From NCBI GenBank assembly GCA_025937785.1, contig JAICQQ010000025.1:1-60729 (forward strand): a stretch of 60,729 nt of DNA, in the 5' to 3' direction. The notes beneath the pieces were generated by a model that saw nothing but the letters and a program-made list of their open reading frames with translations, was not told the DNA's origin and did no database searches. How positions within the stretch are numbered: position 1 is the first letter of the stretch; every line of letters starts with the position of its first letter. Source of the stretch: Polyangiaceae bacterium. GTDB taxonomy: Bacteria; Myxococcota_A; Polyangia; Polyangiales; Polyangiaceae. A program made the position numbers and the translations under genes. Below are positions 23,610-34,403 of this stretch, piece by piece.

Positions 23610-25163
23610 TCAGTACGGCTCCATCAGGTCCAAGGATTCGACCTTGCGGGGTGCAGCTTTCGGAGCGTTCGGGCGTAGAGCTTCGGGCGCCGGAGCGGGG
23701 ATGGCTTCGGGCGGCGTTGGTCGAGCCACGCTCCGTTGCACCCCAGGGGCGCTGCGCTGGGTGGCAGGGCTGCGTGCCTTGGCTCCGACCGGCGGCCTGG
23801 ACGCCGGCGCCGCGGAGGGCAAAAGTACTGGGGATACGACGGGTGCCGAAAGCTCGCCTGGCTTCTGGGTTCGGGGCGGGTCGCTGCTTCGTTCGAGTGC
23901 TGGAAGTACGGCAGCACGCGACGCGGCAATGATCCCGTCGCCCGCGTCGCGGTTGCGTTGGGTAGCTGTCATCAGCACGCTCAGCGCGATGCAACTGAAC
24001 GCCACCGCCGCTCCGTAGACCAGCCGGCGACCTCGTGACGTCGGCGCCGCGGGAGCCGGGTGTGTCTCGAGAGGAGCTGCCGCGCGCCGCGAGCCCAGGG
24101 CGGTGGTGGCGCGCCGGCGGGTGGCCGACTTGTCGATGCGGAGCGTTCGGCGTCGCACGGGCGAGGGGGCGTCGGGCCGCGGCGTCTCGGGCGGTGCGGC
24201 TTCGGGTGTGCTCACGACTACCGGCTCGGAGCGGAGCCAGCGCACTTCGAGGGAGCCGCCACACACGTCGGACGCCACCCCGCGATCGAGCAGCCAGCCC
24301 GCCAGTTCGCGCCCCAGAGCCTGCATCGACGGCCAGCGCTCGTCGGGGGCCTTGGCGAGCCCGCGGCGCACGATCTGCCAGAGCTTCGCGTCATCCACCC
24401 CGTGCTCCTGGAGGGCCGTGGGCTCGTCGCGGAGGATCTGCCGGCGCAGCTGGTGCCAACTCGTGCCTCGAAAGGGCACGCCGCCAGTGAGCGATTCGTA
24501 GAGCGTCGCGCAGAAGGACCACACGTCGGCTCGTTCATCGACCTCACCCCTGCCGGATGCCTGCTCCGGAGAGAGGTATGCGGGCGTGCCCAAGACCGCT
24601 CCGGCGTCAGTGAGTCGCCCGAGCCGGTCGCAGCTCGTGCTGCGCCGCGCAAGGCCGAAATCCAGAAGCTTGGGTTGGATCCAATCCCCGCTCACGGCCA
24701 CGAAGATGTTGTCGGGTTTCACGTCGCGGTGGATGATCCGTTCGGCGTGTGCAGCCACCAAGCCATCCGCGATTGGCAAGAGCAGCCGCAGCGCACGCGT
24801 AGGCGATAGGCGCTCGGTGCGAACGAGCTCGTCGGCCAAGCTCTCGCCGCGCAGCAGCTCCATCACAAGGAACGGCAAGCCCTCCGACGTGCGACCGATA
24901 TCGAAGATCCGAACGATCGCAGGGTGGCCGAGGGTCGCGGCGGCCCGAGCTTCACGAAACAAGCGCTCCGGTACCAATCCGTGGATGGCCTCGGCGTGGA
25001 CCAGCTTGATCGCCACCGGCAGCTCGAGCACCAAGTTTTCAGCTCGCCAGACGCTGCCCTGACCACCTTCGCCCAAGCAACACTCGAGTCGATACTTGTG
25101 GGCGATCACATCACCCGGCATCGGGTCCTGCAGGGCGGAAGGCAACGTCGAGGACCCGGTCAT
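23610..25163 (-). CDS. membrane-anchored Ser/Thr protein kinase
   Basis: The protein is 517 residues from the ATG at 25161-25163 (a GTG six codons upstream is possible). The kinase domain (about 22-290) has GEGGQGSVW as P-loop, VAIK (Lys53), HRDVKPDN (Asp147) and DFGLARR (Asp168), then GTPAYLSPEQ in the activation segment. All catalytic residues are present, so it should be active. A Pro/Arg-rich linker leads to one membrane segment (RRLVYGAAVAFSCIALSVL), which puts a short Pro-rich tail outside. It is the first gene of the operon with the TPR-PEGA and Cys-repeat proteins. Confidence 0.9.
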   Translation of the reverse strand: MTGSSTLPSALQDPMPGDVIAHKYRLECCLGEGGQGSVWRAENLVLELPVAIKLVHAEAIHGLVPERLFREARAAATLGHPAIVRIFDIGRTSEGLPFLVMELLRGESLADELVRTERLSPTRALRLLLPIADGLVAAHAERIIHRDVKPDNIFVAVSGDWIQPKLLDFGLARRSTSCDRLGRLTDAGAVLGTPAYLSPEQASGRGEVDERADVWSFCATLYESLTGGVPFRGTSWHQLRRQILRDEPTALQEHGVDDAKLWQIVRRGLAKAPDERWPSMQALGRELAGWLLDRGVASDVCGGSLEVRWLRSEPVVVSTPEAAPPETPRPDAPSPVRRRTLRIDKSATRRRATTALGSRRAAAPLETHPAPAAPTSRGRRLVYGAAVAFSCIALSVLMTATQRNRDAGDGIIAASRAAVLPALERSSDPPRTQKPGELSAPVVSPVLLPSAAPASRPPVGAKARSPATQRSAPGVQRSVARPTPPEAIPAPAPEALRPNAPKAAPRKVESLDLMEPY

Positions 25164-25328
25164 CCGGGTTTGGCGAAGCACGTCTCATGCCATCGCTCCA
25201 GCCGAAGTCCAGTATCGAAAGGGCTTACGCGCAGGGTGCCGACGGCTGGCGAAGGCCGCCCTGTGCAGCCGCCGGAGGCAAGCGCGCCACGTCACGGCAC
25301 GCCTGCCACGCGACAGATTTGCTCGGGC

Positions 25329-28300
25329 TCACGGCGATGTCGTTACGTCGACCTGACCGAGATGAACCGTTGCATTTTCATTCGAGATGAGGAATGGGCG
25401 CGTGTCGATACTGACATTGCCTTTCCCGTCGTGCGCGATGACGTCGACCTTGCCCATGCCGAAGCCCATTGGTCCACTCGCGTAGTAGTGCACGAAAACT
25501 TGGTACGGTGCGCCCGCGGCGTTCGGTGCGATCAGGAACGCTTCCGGACCATAGCCGCTCGTGACGTCGGTGAGGAGCGAACTGCCGTCGGGAAGCGCGG
25601 GGCGTTCGTAGTAGGCATGCTCGCCGTTGCGGTCGACTAGATGCAAGTCGACGTCGTTGGTGTCGGTCTCCCACGTCAACACCAGGCGCGTGCTCGGGCC
25701 GTGCTCCGGCTCGATGCCGTAGCGCTCGAGCAGAGCGAGCGCTCGGGCGCGGTGTTCCGGCGCGCGCAGGGCGAGGACGGCCGCGAACAGGCGCAGATCT
25801 TCGCGCAGGTCGTGGCTAGGGACACCCCGACTCAGCGCCAGCGCTTCGAGCACCGAGAAGGCCGCTTCGGCGCGCCCTTGGCGCAGCAGCGAGTAGGCGA
25901 GCAGCTGATGGCTGGTCACGTGATCGGCGCGTTGCTCCAGGGCCCGTCGATACGAGTCCTCGCTCAGGCGGCGTCCCGCCGCCCCGACCCGTTCGAGCCG
26001 GCCCGCAGCGAAGCGGCGCATGTCCGCTCGCGAAGGATACAGATCGATCAACGAACCATAGGCGCGAGCGGCGGCGCTGCGCTTTCCCGCGGCCTCGAGC
26101 ACCTCGCCGAGTGCCACTAGCGCGAGCGTGTTCAGCGGCTCGGCATCCCGCCAGGATAGCGCTTGGCGCTGGGCTTGGTCGACCTCGCCGCTGACGATCA
26201 GGCGCATCACCTCGGCGAACCGACCCGCGTAGGGTTCGACGAGCGGTTCTTCCAGGCGACTCTGGCTCCGCTCCTGGCGTGGCGTTTCGCAGGGCACCTC
26301 GCGGGGCACGCCCGTCGCCCAGCGGCGCAGCGAACCGGAGCGACAGGTGCGAACGCGGTGCACCGCATCGGTGGCCGCGAGCTGCCCCGTGTTTCGCTCT
26401 TTGTTCATATCCAGCGATGGGCAAGCAGCCGGATCGATCGCGCAGATCTCCTGGAGGTTCGGCTCGACGCCTCCTGCGCTCGGCCTCGAGTGCAACGTTT
26501 CGCTGAGCGGATCGGCGGAGAACTCGTAGCCGTAGCCGTCCTCCCAGACCGCCTCTGGTTGCCGCGGCGGGCCCAGCGCCTTGCCTGCGTGGAGGGGCTC
26601 TGCGTCCTCGGTGAGCTGCTCGAGTCGCCACCCGTTGGTGTTGAGAGGCGCTCGATCGACGCGCACCAAACCCTGGTCGCCGACGCCGAGGATGTCGCTC
26701 AGGGCGGTCCTGTCGATGCCGAAGCGCGCGTAGTCGCCGTCGGTTTCGAGCACCAAGAGGGCGGTCCAGTCGGAGAGCACGCGATAGCGCTGAGAGAGAT
26801 CGATGACCGTGCCTTTCAGGGTGGCGCGTTCAGCGGCTGCGGGGCTCGACGCCGCGAGCTCCGCGGTCACACGCCGGATCTCGGCGCCCGCGACAGACCG
26901 TTCGATGAGCACTCGCTCGCCCGCGCGAGCTGGGATCGTCAGCACCTCGAGGGGAGTCGCCTGCGAGGGGGCGCTGGCGCCGCGATCGAGGCTGCTGAGC
27001 GTCACCCGCAGCGGCCCTTCGATGGGGTGCTTCAGGCGCGCGTGCAGGGTACGGGTCTCGCCGGGAACGAGCCCGTCGAGCACGCGCGGCTGGACCCATT
27101 CAGCGTTCGCGATTGACGGCACTACTTCGCTCGCGGGGCCCAGGCTGAGCCTCTCGGCGAGCTCTGTCGCACTGAGCTCGGCGCCCAACACCCTGCCGCC
27201 GCCCCGCACCAATGCTCGTGCGGTTTCACGGTCGTGGGCCGCGCCTGCCACGATCACATCGAGCCGCGCTCCGCGCGCTTCGAGGCGCCGGAGCGGTTCC
27301 GCAAGCGCCCGTGGCTCGAGGGCGGTGGCGGTGGGGATGGCGTCCGTGAACAGCGCGACGCGCGGGGCCTGGCTCCGGTGCAATGCTTCGAGTGCGATCG
27401 ACAGGTCGGAGGCGCCCAGGGCTCGCTCATCGAGCAACCCGTCGAGCGCCCGTGGATCGAAGCTTCTGGCCTTGCCTCTGAAAACGGGGCGCAGCTCTTG
27501 GTCGAAGGCGACGAGTACGAGCTCGAGCTGGGGATGGAGCGCAGCCAGCCGCGCCACGAGTTCGCCGAGTCGCTTCACGTCCTCGGCAAGATCCAGGGCT
27601 CGCGACGCGCTAGTGTCGAACGCGATCGCCAGTGTCTCGATGGTTTGAGCGAGCGCGCGGGGCGGGACCCGGATCGGGATCGCGGCCAGCTGCCCGTGGG
27701 CTAGCGCCACGAACGGCTTCTCGAGCGTCATCCGAAAGTCGCGATCGGGGACGAAGTCGTGTTCGACCAGGTGCTCGGTGCGGGACCCCAGCAAGAGCGA
27801 GCGCCCCGGCTCGCCCTGCACCTGCGCGCGCACCACCAGCTCTTTGATTCTGGGCATGCCGGCGAGCGGCAGGCGATACTCCTGTCGCTCGAGCTCTTCG
27901 GAGTACGAGACGATGATCTCCTTCGTCGCGTGCGCCGGGATCGGAAACACCCGGGCGCTGAACTCGTTGCCGGCCTTATTTTCCAGCAGCGCTGGGTCCT
28001 GACGCTGGTGCAGGAAGTCTTCGTACACGCGGTTGGCCTGCCGGCGCTCGACCACCTCGGCCTCCTGCCAACTGCCGTCGACCTTCATCGCGAGCCGGCT
28101 GATGGCGGCGCTCGGGGGTAGCTGCAGCGTGAAACGGCCCTCACGCACGCGCGGCTCCGGGTTCGAGAACGAGAGCCTGAGCTCGGTGAACGCGAGCATC
28201 GAGTCGACGACCGCGCGCGCTTCGAGGCGCGTCATTTCGAGCCCGGCCCCGTCGCTTGCCGTGAGAGCCATCGGCGCCAGGACGCGGCGCTCTGACTGGT

Positions 28301-28514
28301 GCCCGGTCGGTGCAGCGGCGATCTGCGCGATGCTTCCAGGGTTTGCTTTGCGCGGCGGCGCGCGGTAAGGAAAATCTCGGACGAGCGCTGCGAACGGGCC
28401 AGCGCGCGCGGCGGAGGGGCCGCGCGGCGTGTGGGGCCCGCGGCTGCAAGCCAACAGAACCAGTGCGAGTGCGATCGAGAGCCCCCGCCTCGGCGGCAAT
28501 GTCTTGTCCCACAT
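25329..28514 (-). CDS. VIT-vWA-TPR lipoprotein with C-terminal DUF2135-like domain
   Basis: The protein is 1061 residues from the ATG at 28512-28514, chosen because LSIALALVLLAC is a lipobox there; a frame to 28763 adds 83 residues without signal features. Order: a VIT domain (about 75-200: MTRLEARAVVDSML, NRVYEDFLHQRQDPALLE), a vWA domain starting LAIAFDTSASRALDL (D-x-S-x-S MIDAS), a long helical and TPR-like part (QALSWRDAEPLNTLALVALG), and a C-terminal beta domain starting VLTWETDTNDVDLHLVD. The last is similar to the DUF2135/YfaP type. Such proteins display a vWA adhesion module on the surface. The 150 bp between it and the kinase operon are unremarkable. Confidence 0.85.
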   Translation of the reverse strand: MWDKTLPPRRGLSIALALVLLACSRGPHTPRGPSAARAGPFAALVRDFPYRAPPRKANPGSIAQIAAAPTGHQSERRVLAPMALTASDGAGLEMTRLEARAVVDSMLAFTELRLSFSNPEPRVREGRFTLQLPPSAAISRLAMKVDGSWQEAEVVERRQANRVYEDFLHQRQDPALLENKAGNEFSARVFPIPAHATKEIIVSYSEELERQEYRLPLAGMPRIKELVVRAQVQGEPGRSLLLGSRTEHLVEHDFVPDRDFRMTLEKPFVALAHGQLAAIPIRVPPRALAQTIETLAIAFDTSASRALDLAEDVKRLGELVARLAALHPQLELVLVAFDQELRPVFRGKARSFDPRALDGLLDERALGASDLSIALEALHRSQAPRVALFTDAIPTATALEPRALAEPLRRLEARGARLDVIVAGAAHDRETARALVRGGGRVLGAELSATELAERLSLGPASEVVPSIANAEWVQPRVLDGLVPGETRTLHARLKHPIEGPLRVTLSSLDRGASAPSQATPLEVLTIPARAGERVLIERSVAGAEIRRVTAELAASSPAAAERATLKGTVIDLSQRYRVLSDWTALLVLETDGDYARFGIDRTALSDILGVGDQGLVRVDRAPLNTNGWRLEQLTEDAEPLHAGKALGPPRQPEAVWEDGYGYEFSADPLSETLHSRPSAGGVEPNLQEICAIDPAACPSLDMNKERNTGQLAATDAVHRVRTCRSGSLRRWATGVPREVPCETPRQERSQSRLEEPLVEPYAGRFAEVMRLIVSGEVDQAQRQALSWRDAEPLNTLALVALGEVLEAAGKRSAAARAYGSLIDLYPSRADMRRFAAGRLERVGAAGRRLSEDSYRRALEQRADHVTSHQLLAYSLLRQGRAEAAFSVLEALALSRGVPSHDLREDLRLFAAVLALRAPEHRARALALLERYGIEPEHGPSTRLVLTWETDTNDVDLHLVDRNGEHAYYERPALPDGSSLLTDVTSGYGPEAFLIAPNAAGAPYQVFVHYYASGPMGFGMGKVDVIAHDGKGNVSIDTRPFLISNENATVHLGQVDVTTSP

Positions 28515-28937
28515 CCGGGGGTGAAACCCCCGAAGTGCGCGTTTCCTTGGGTGTGTCTGTGCGGCGGGGTCAACGAGCGCCCGGGGGACGTGGCCCGCGC
28601 AGCAGCGCCTGCACGGCGGCGTCGAAAGACCTCCAGTACTCGGTGTCCTGGGAACCCAAGCGCCCACCTTTCCATAGCGCACGTGCGGACCGTGCTCGAC
28701 AGCGCCGTCGAGCACGGGACAGCAGCACGGAGCACGAAAAGCCGCCTGGCGATCGCGACGCACTTGGAAAATAGTGCTGGCTTAGCTGCTTCGCCCTGCC
28801 ACACCTGCCATCGACGGAGTCGATGATTGTGGGGTATGAGGCATGAGTCGCGAAATTTTGGCGCGATCATACTCGATGGTCAAGGCAATCGAGATGCGAG
28901 CGAGCAACGATGGCCAATGTGTCGAAGGAGGCAGCGC
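28515..28937. other. divergent intergenic region with inverted repeat
   Basis: This 423-bp stretch separates the VIT-vWA gene (leftward) from the TPR-DUF2695 gene (rightward) and must carry both promoters. The only clear structure is the inverted repeat at 28692-28715. No gene is supported. Confidence 0.5.
28692..28715. promoter_or_regulatory. inverted repeat, possible operator
   Basis: GTGCTCGAC-N6-GTCGAGCAC is a perfect 9-bp inverted repeat, 178 bp from one start codon and 223 bp from the other. The spacing suits a dimeric DNA-binding protein, but a hairpin RNA or chance palindrome is also possible. Confidence 0.35.
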
Positions 28938-30188
<1,251 letters not shown>

Positions 30189-30212
30189 TGCGGGGAGGGT
30201 TGCCCGCCTGCC

Positions 30213-31724
30213 TTAGACGGTGGCCTTGAGGACGTCGGCCTCGCCAGGCTGCGTGATGCCAGCTTCGACGTCGTTGCTGTCGACCATACCGAAGCTCTGG
30301 ATGAGCTGACCGGACTCGTCGCGCGCGCCCAGAGCGTTCAGCAACGTCGTGTACAACTTGTTCAACGGCACCTCGCCGCCGCGCGACCCGGTGTTGAACG
30401 AAACCTCGCCACCATCGACGCACGACGCTTCGCTGTTGCCCGTCTCGAGCGTGCCGCCCGCGACGTTCACCGAAACGCCCGTCTTCAGATAGCCGCCCGC
30501 GCTGCCGGCGATCACGATCGGTAGGTTGTTGTTGTTGTGCGCGTTGCCGTCGGCAAGCTCCGGCAGCCACATGACAGCGGAGTTGTCGAGCATGGTCTTG
30601 TCGCCCTCGACGATGCTGTCGATCAGGCCCACGAGCTGCGTGTAGCGGCCGGCGTAGAACTGGTCGATCTGGTTCAGCATGTCGATCACTCCCGAGACGC
30701 AGGTGCCGCCGACGCCGGCGTTTCCGATGCGGTGCGAGAGCCCGTGGTGGTCGTATTCGTGCCCCAGCCAGTCGAACGTGACGAACCCCGGCCATTGCAT
30801 GATGATCGAGCGGTTGGCGTCGCACATCATGGTGAGGGCGATGAGCTTCATCATCATGTCGCCGCCCTGCGTGAAGGCGGCTTCCGTCGAGGCTTGGAAA
30901 CCGCTGGGCACCGCCCCGACCGTGTCAGCGGTCACACCCAGGCTCGAGGCGCCTTCGGCCGTGCACTGGGCCGACACGACGACCTCTTGCTCGACCTCGC
31001 GGAGCAATTCGAGCCAATCGTTGGTGCGCCGCTGATCGTTGGCGCTCATGTTCTGGTTGAGATAAGCCTCGAGCGGCTCGCTGACGAGGTCGATGATGCT
31101 GTTGCCGCGTGCCACTCGCCAATCGGCTTCGGTCACGACACCGCCGCCCTGGAACAGACCCGTCAGCGAACTGTAAACATTCGACGGCTTGGTCTCAGGA
31201 CTGTAGGGCTCCTGGGCGCCGGTGTACGAGAGGATCCCCTTCACGTTGGCGAAGGTGTTGCCGACCGAGAGCACCAAGGGCCCGGTGCTGCCCTGGTTCA
31301 CGTAGTCCGCTGCCACGTGATCGAGCGAGCGTCCGAGCGCCCAATGGTCGCCTTCCGAATCGATCGGTGCTGCGGTGAGTTTGGAGCCCATGCCCTGGTC
31401 GTGGGGATCGAAATACGTGACGCCGTTGACGGTGACGTTGCCCTTCGGGAACATGCCGAAGCCGCGCGGGAAGAGCAGCTTCGAGGCGAACGGGGCGAGC
31501 GGCTCGAGCGTCTTGCCTGCCAGCGACGCCTCGTCGATCGTTCCGTCGACGACGCTGGGGAACCAACGATTCGTGAGACACCCGTTCTGTGTGTAGAAGA
31601 TCACCATGCGAACCGGGCTCTGCGGAGCCCCGTCTTGCGCCTTTGCCGGGCGATCCAAGGAGCTCAGGAACGGTGCCGCCAGCGTCGCGCCACCCACACC
31701 CTTGAGGAAAGTTCTTCGTTTCAC
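30213..31724 (-). CDS. DUF1552-type Tat-exported protein
   Basis: This 503-residue protein starts at a GTG (31722-31724) with AGGAG upstream. The N-terminus KRRTFLKGVGGATLAAPFL is a twin-arginine signal. The body matches DUF1552: MVIFYTQNGCLTNRWFPS, LLFPRGFGMFPKGN, a DHVAADY segment and GLSHRIGNAG. DUF1552 proteins have an alkaline-phosphatase or sulfatase-like look and usually occur beside DUF1592/DUF1588-type proteins, as here. The upstream DUF1592-type gene ends 11 bp before this start, so the two form an operon. The pair is assumed to act in the envelope. The reaction is unknown. Confidence 0.85.
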   Translation of the reverse strand: MKRRTFLKGVGGATLAAPFLSSLDRPAKAQDGAPQSPVRMVIFYTQNGCLTNRWFPSVVDGTIDEASLAGKTLEPLAPFASKLLFPRGFGMFPKGNVTVNGVTYFDPHDQGMGSKLTAAPIDSEGDHWALGRSLDHVAADYVNQGSTGPLVLSVGNTFANVKGILSYTGAQEPYSPETKPSNVYSSLTGLFQGGGVVTEADWRVARGNSIIDLVSEPLEAYLNQNMSANDQRRTNDWLELLREVEQEVVVSAQCTAEGASSLGVTADTVGAVPSGFQASTEAAFTQGGDMMMKLIALTMMCDANRSIIMQWPGFVTFDWLGHEYDHHGLSHRIGNAGVGGTCVSGVIDMLNQIDQFYAGRYTQLVGLIDSIVEGDKTMLDNSAVMWLPELADGNAHNNNNLPIVIAGSAGGYLKTGVSVNVAGGTLETGNSEASCVDGGEVSFNTGSRGGEVPLNKLYTTLLNALGARDESGQLIQSFGMVDSNDVEAGITQPGEADVLKATV

Positions 31725-31735
31725 GGTCCCGTCTC

Positions 31736-33556
31736 CTATTGTTCGAGCGCTCGCAAGCGGAAAGAGTCACTCTGCGTCAGGTCGGTGATCAGCTGCTGGA
31801 CGGTGTAGTCGCCCTGCACGATGTTTGCGGCCATGCTTTCGACCACACAGGCATCAGCCGCGTTCGGCACACGCTGGTAGGCGTATTCGACCCAGCGCTC
31901 GGCGTAGCAGCGCTGCGCCTGCGGAGAGTTGGCGATCGCCGTCATCAGATCGCCAGGACCGCTGACGCTGACCGTTCTGCCATCCATGGGCACCTCGGCC
32001 GTCGTGTCGATCGGGGCGCCATTCTCGTTGGGTTGGTACTGCCCGACGGCGTCGAACGATCCCATGGCGAAACCGGTGGGGTTGATTGCCGTGTGGTGAC
32101 ACTGGGCACAGACCGCCGCGGCCGTCTGCGCGTCCACGCGCTGGCGGTCGGTGGTCAGGTTCGGGTCATCCGGCAACGGCGTACCCTCGGCTTCGGGAGG
32201 CGGGGCGCCGATCGGCTCGCACAGAATCTCTTTCTGTAAGAATGCGCCGCGCAAGATCGACGACGGTCGGTCGAAGTACGCGAAGGCCGACAAGAACCCT
32301 GCGCGCGTGAAGACACCCTTACGGGTCGCGGGGTCGAGCTCGACCTGTTCGAACTCGCTGCCGAAGTCTGCTGCGTCGAGGCCGTACAGCGGCGCCAAGT
32401 CGGCATTCACGAAGCCGACCGTGCTGGTGAGCAGGTCCTGGAACGTCCCGCCTTGTTCGAACACCAGATAGTCGAACATGCGCTCGGTCTCCGCGCTCAT
32501 CGCGGGGATCTGGCCTGCGTGGAACGCCGGATACAGATCGGAGCTGCGCTGGTACTCGGCCCAGCGCGTGCCCGCGCCCATGTGGGCGTACTTGCGGTGG
32601 AACGTCGCAACCTGCGCGCGCGCCTTCGGATCTAGGAGCATGCGTTCGGCTTGCGCGAGAATGCCTTCTTTCGTAGAAAGCTCGCCCGCCGTCGCGGCCT
32701 CGAGCAGGGACGGGTCGGGCATGGTGCCCCAGAGCATGTAGGACAAGCGTGACGCCAGCTCGTGGCCGTTCAATGCGAAGTAGTCGCCTTCAGCCGTCGC
32801 ATTCATCTCGGGCCGGGCGAGGAACTGGGGCGACTGGAGGAACGCTTCGAGGATCAGCTGAGCGGCTTCATCGAAGCTGCCAGTCTCGGTGAGCGAGTCT
32901 TTGTTTGCGTAGAGCTCGAGGTAGCCGGCGGTCTCGGTGTCGGTGAGCGGGCGACGGAACGCTCGCGATCCGAAGTCCGCGACCAGATGTGCGGCGCACT
33001 CTTCGCCAGTACCGGTCGGAGTGCAGGTGATGGCCTTGGCGCGCGCGGCGGCGTCCGCCATGATCTCGGCGGCCAAGGTTGCCGCGGTGGCTTGGTAGCG
33101 TTCCCACTTGCGTTGATCGACGACGTCACCGTCTGGGGCGAGCACGGTCGACGGCAGCGTGGCCGTGACGCCCACGAGGTCGCGCAGGGTGTTGTCGTAC
33201 TGTGCGTTGGTGAGCAGCGGCAGCTGCGAGGTGGCAGGGATGACGCCCGGCGTGCACTGCGATGGCGGGAGCAGGGGTGTGGGATCGATCACTTCGTCGA
33301 TCTGACCGTCGCCGTCCGTGTCGACGCCGTCGATCTGGCCATCACCGTCGGTGTCGATGCCCTGACCGTCGATGTTACCGTCACCGTCGAGATCGACGTT
33401 CCCGTCAGAATCGACCACGGGCCCGGGGGTGGTGCTCGTTCCGGTCGTGCCCGTATCGCCCGGCCTATCCTCACCCGGTGTGGGGCTCCCGATTTGTCCC
33501 GTGCAACCCGCGAGTAGCGTGGTCGCGACGATTGCTGGTCTCGTCCAGGTGTACAT
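31736..33556 (-). CDS. DUF1592/DUF1588-type lipoprotein with CxxCH
   Basis: The protein is 606 residues from the ATG at 33554-33556 (AGGTG 6 nt upstream). The lipobox is TLLAGC. A run of DxDGD-type repeats (DSDGNVDLDGDGNIDGQG) resembles calcium-binding thrombospondin type 3 motifs. The body then matches the DUF1587/1592/1588 series: LLTNAQYDNTLRDLVG, FGSRAFRRPLTDTE, RLSYMLWGTMPD and FDRPSSILRGAFLQKEILC. A CAQCHH motif late in the sequence is a candidate c-type heme site of the DUF1588/1585 part. With the DUF1552 gene it forms a two-gene operon typical of Myxococcota and planctomycetes. Function is unknown. Confidence 0.85.
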   Translation of the reverse strand: MYTWTRPAIVATTLLAGCTGQIGSPTPGEDRPGDTGTTGTSTTPGPVVDSDGNVDLDGDGNIDGQGIDTDGDGQIDGVDTDGDGQIDEVIDPTPLLPPSQCTPGVIPATSQLPLLTNAQYDNTLRDLVGVTATLPSTVLAPDGDVVDQRKWERYQATAATLAAEIMADAAARAKAITCTPTGTGEECAAHLVADFGSRAFRRPLTDTETAGYLELYANKDSLTETGSFDEAAQLILEAFLQSPQFLARPEMNATAEGDYFALNGHELASRLSYMLWGTMPDPSLLEAATAGELSTKEGILAQAERMLLDPKARAQVATFHRKYAHMGAGTRWAEYQRSSDLYPAFHAGQIPAMSAETERMFDYLVFEQGGTFQDLLTSTVGFVNADLAPLYGLDAADFGSEFEQVELDPATRKGVFTRAGFLSAFAYFDRPSSILRGAFLQKEILCEPIGAPPPEAEGTPLPDDPNLTTDRQRVDAQTAAAVCAQCHHTAINPTGFAMGSFDAVGQYQPNENGAPIDTTAEVPMDGRTVSVSGPGDLMTAIANSPQAQRCYAERWVEYAYQRVPNAADACVVESMAANIVQGDYTVQQLITDLTQSDSFRLRALEQ

Positions 33557-34403
33557 AGCAATCACCTATCCCGTGCCTGCCAGAGTTTCGGTGCCCACCA
33601 AAGTAACGAGCACGCCTTCCAAGCAGAGTGCGCCCCGGCCTGTTTAGGGTCAACTATTTCCCTGGGATCGCTCGCGTGAGCGTTCTCATTTCTTATTGTT
33701 TTGGTAGTGACGAAAGATTGCGCGCGGCTGAAATTTCACATCGCTTCACGCCGCGTCATCGCGGTGATTCCTGCCGATCGCGGGGGTCCGCACACACCAC
33801 CTGCGCGGGCGCGCTACGAAGTTGCACGGCGACGACTTCTCAAAAATCGGCGGCGCGCTGCGCTGGCCCCGATTTCTCGCGTTTGGCTGGAGCACTTTTT
33901 CCGAATTTTGCGAGCTCCGAGAGCCCATGTAGGACGCGCAACGACCTGCTCGAGGCGCGTCAGATTCGTACCAAAAACGATTCGGGGTCGCCCCACCCGA
34001 GGTCCGGCGCCGCGTCGAGTGGCGCTTTGCAGAGCAGCGCCAAGCTTCCGGGTCGTGCGCGACTGCCCGAGCATCGGCCAGAGACGGCGCGCGTCTCTCT
34101 GCGGGACGGTCTGGAAAACGGCGGCGAGACTGATCGTTGCCACGCCACAGCAGGCGTGCGGTCCGCCCAAACAGTTAGTGGATAGTTAGTCGGTCTCTGC
34201 CTCGCATCGTGGCCCTGCTACCGGCTTGGACCGCCTGGAGGCGTGTCGTTTGACTGGGCGTGCTGGATCGGTACTTTTCAGGCCGTGCTGGATACCTCGT
34301 CTCGATCCCGAAACGGTGCCATTCCTGTGCCGTTTGGCGCAGTCTGTGCCACGAGTCCGTGGATCTTACCCTCAAATTCCTCGCAGAAAGCCGGATTGGC
34401 TCC
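33557..34403. other. long divergent intergenic region
   Basis: Over 840 bp lie between the DUF1592-type gene and the sigma54-like promoter. The first third is less GC-rich and has a small stem CGCTC-GCGT-GAGCG (33669-33682) followed by a T-rich stretch on the plus strand. That looks like a terminator without an obvious gene before it, so an unrecognised small RNA is possible. The open frames here lack ribosome binding sites and family features. Upstream activating sites for sigma54 control could lie here, but no repeated motif was recognised. Confidence 0.4.

Noticed and set aside
22972..24264. Minus-strand frame of 430 codons over two genes
   Set aside because: It overlaps the kinase and TPR-PEGA genes in another frame and is Arg/Ala/Pro-rich, a typical shadow.
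33290..33430. Tandem DNA repeat or CRISPR-like array
   Set aside because: The periodicity is explained by DxDGD codons of calcium-binding repeats in the DUF1592-type lipoprotein.
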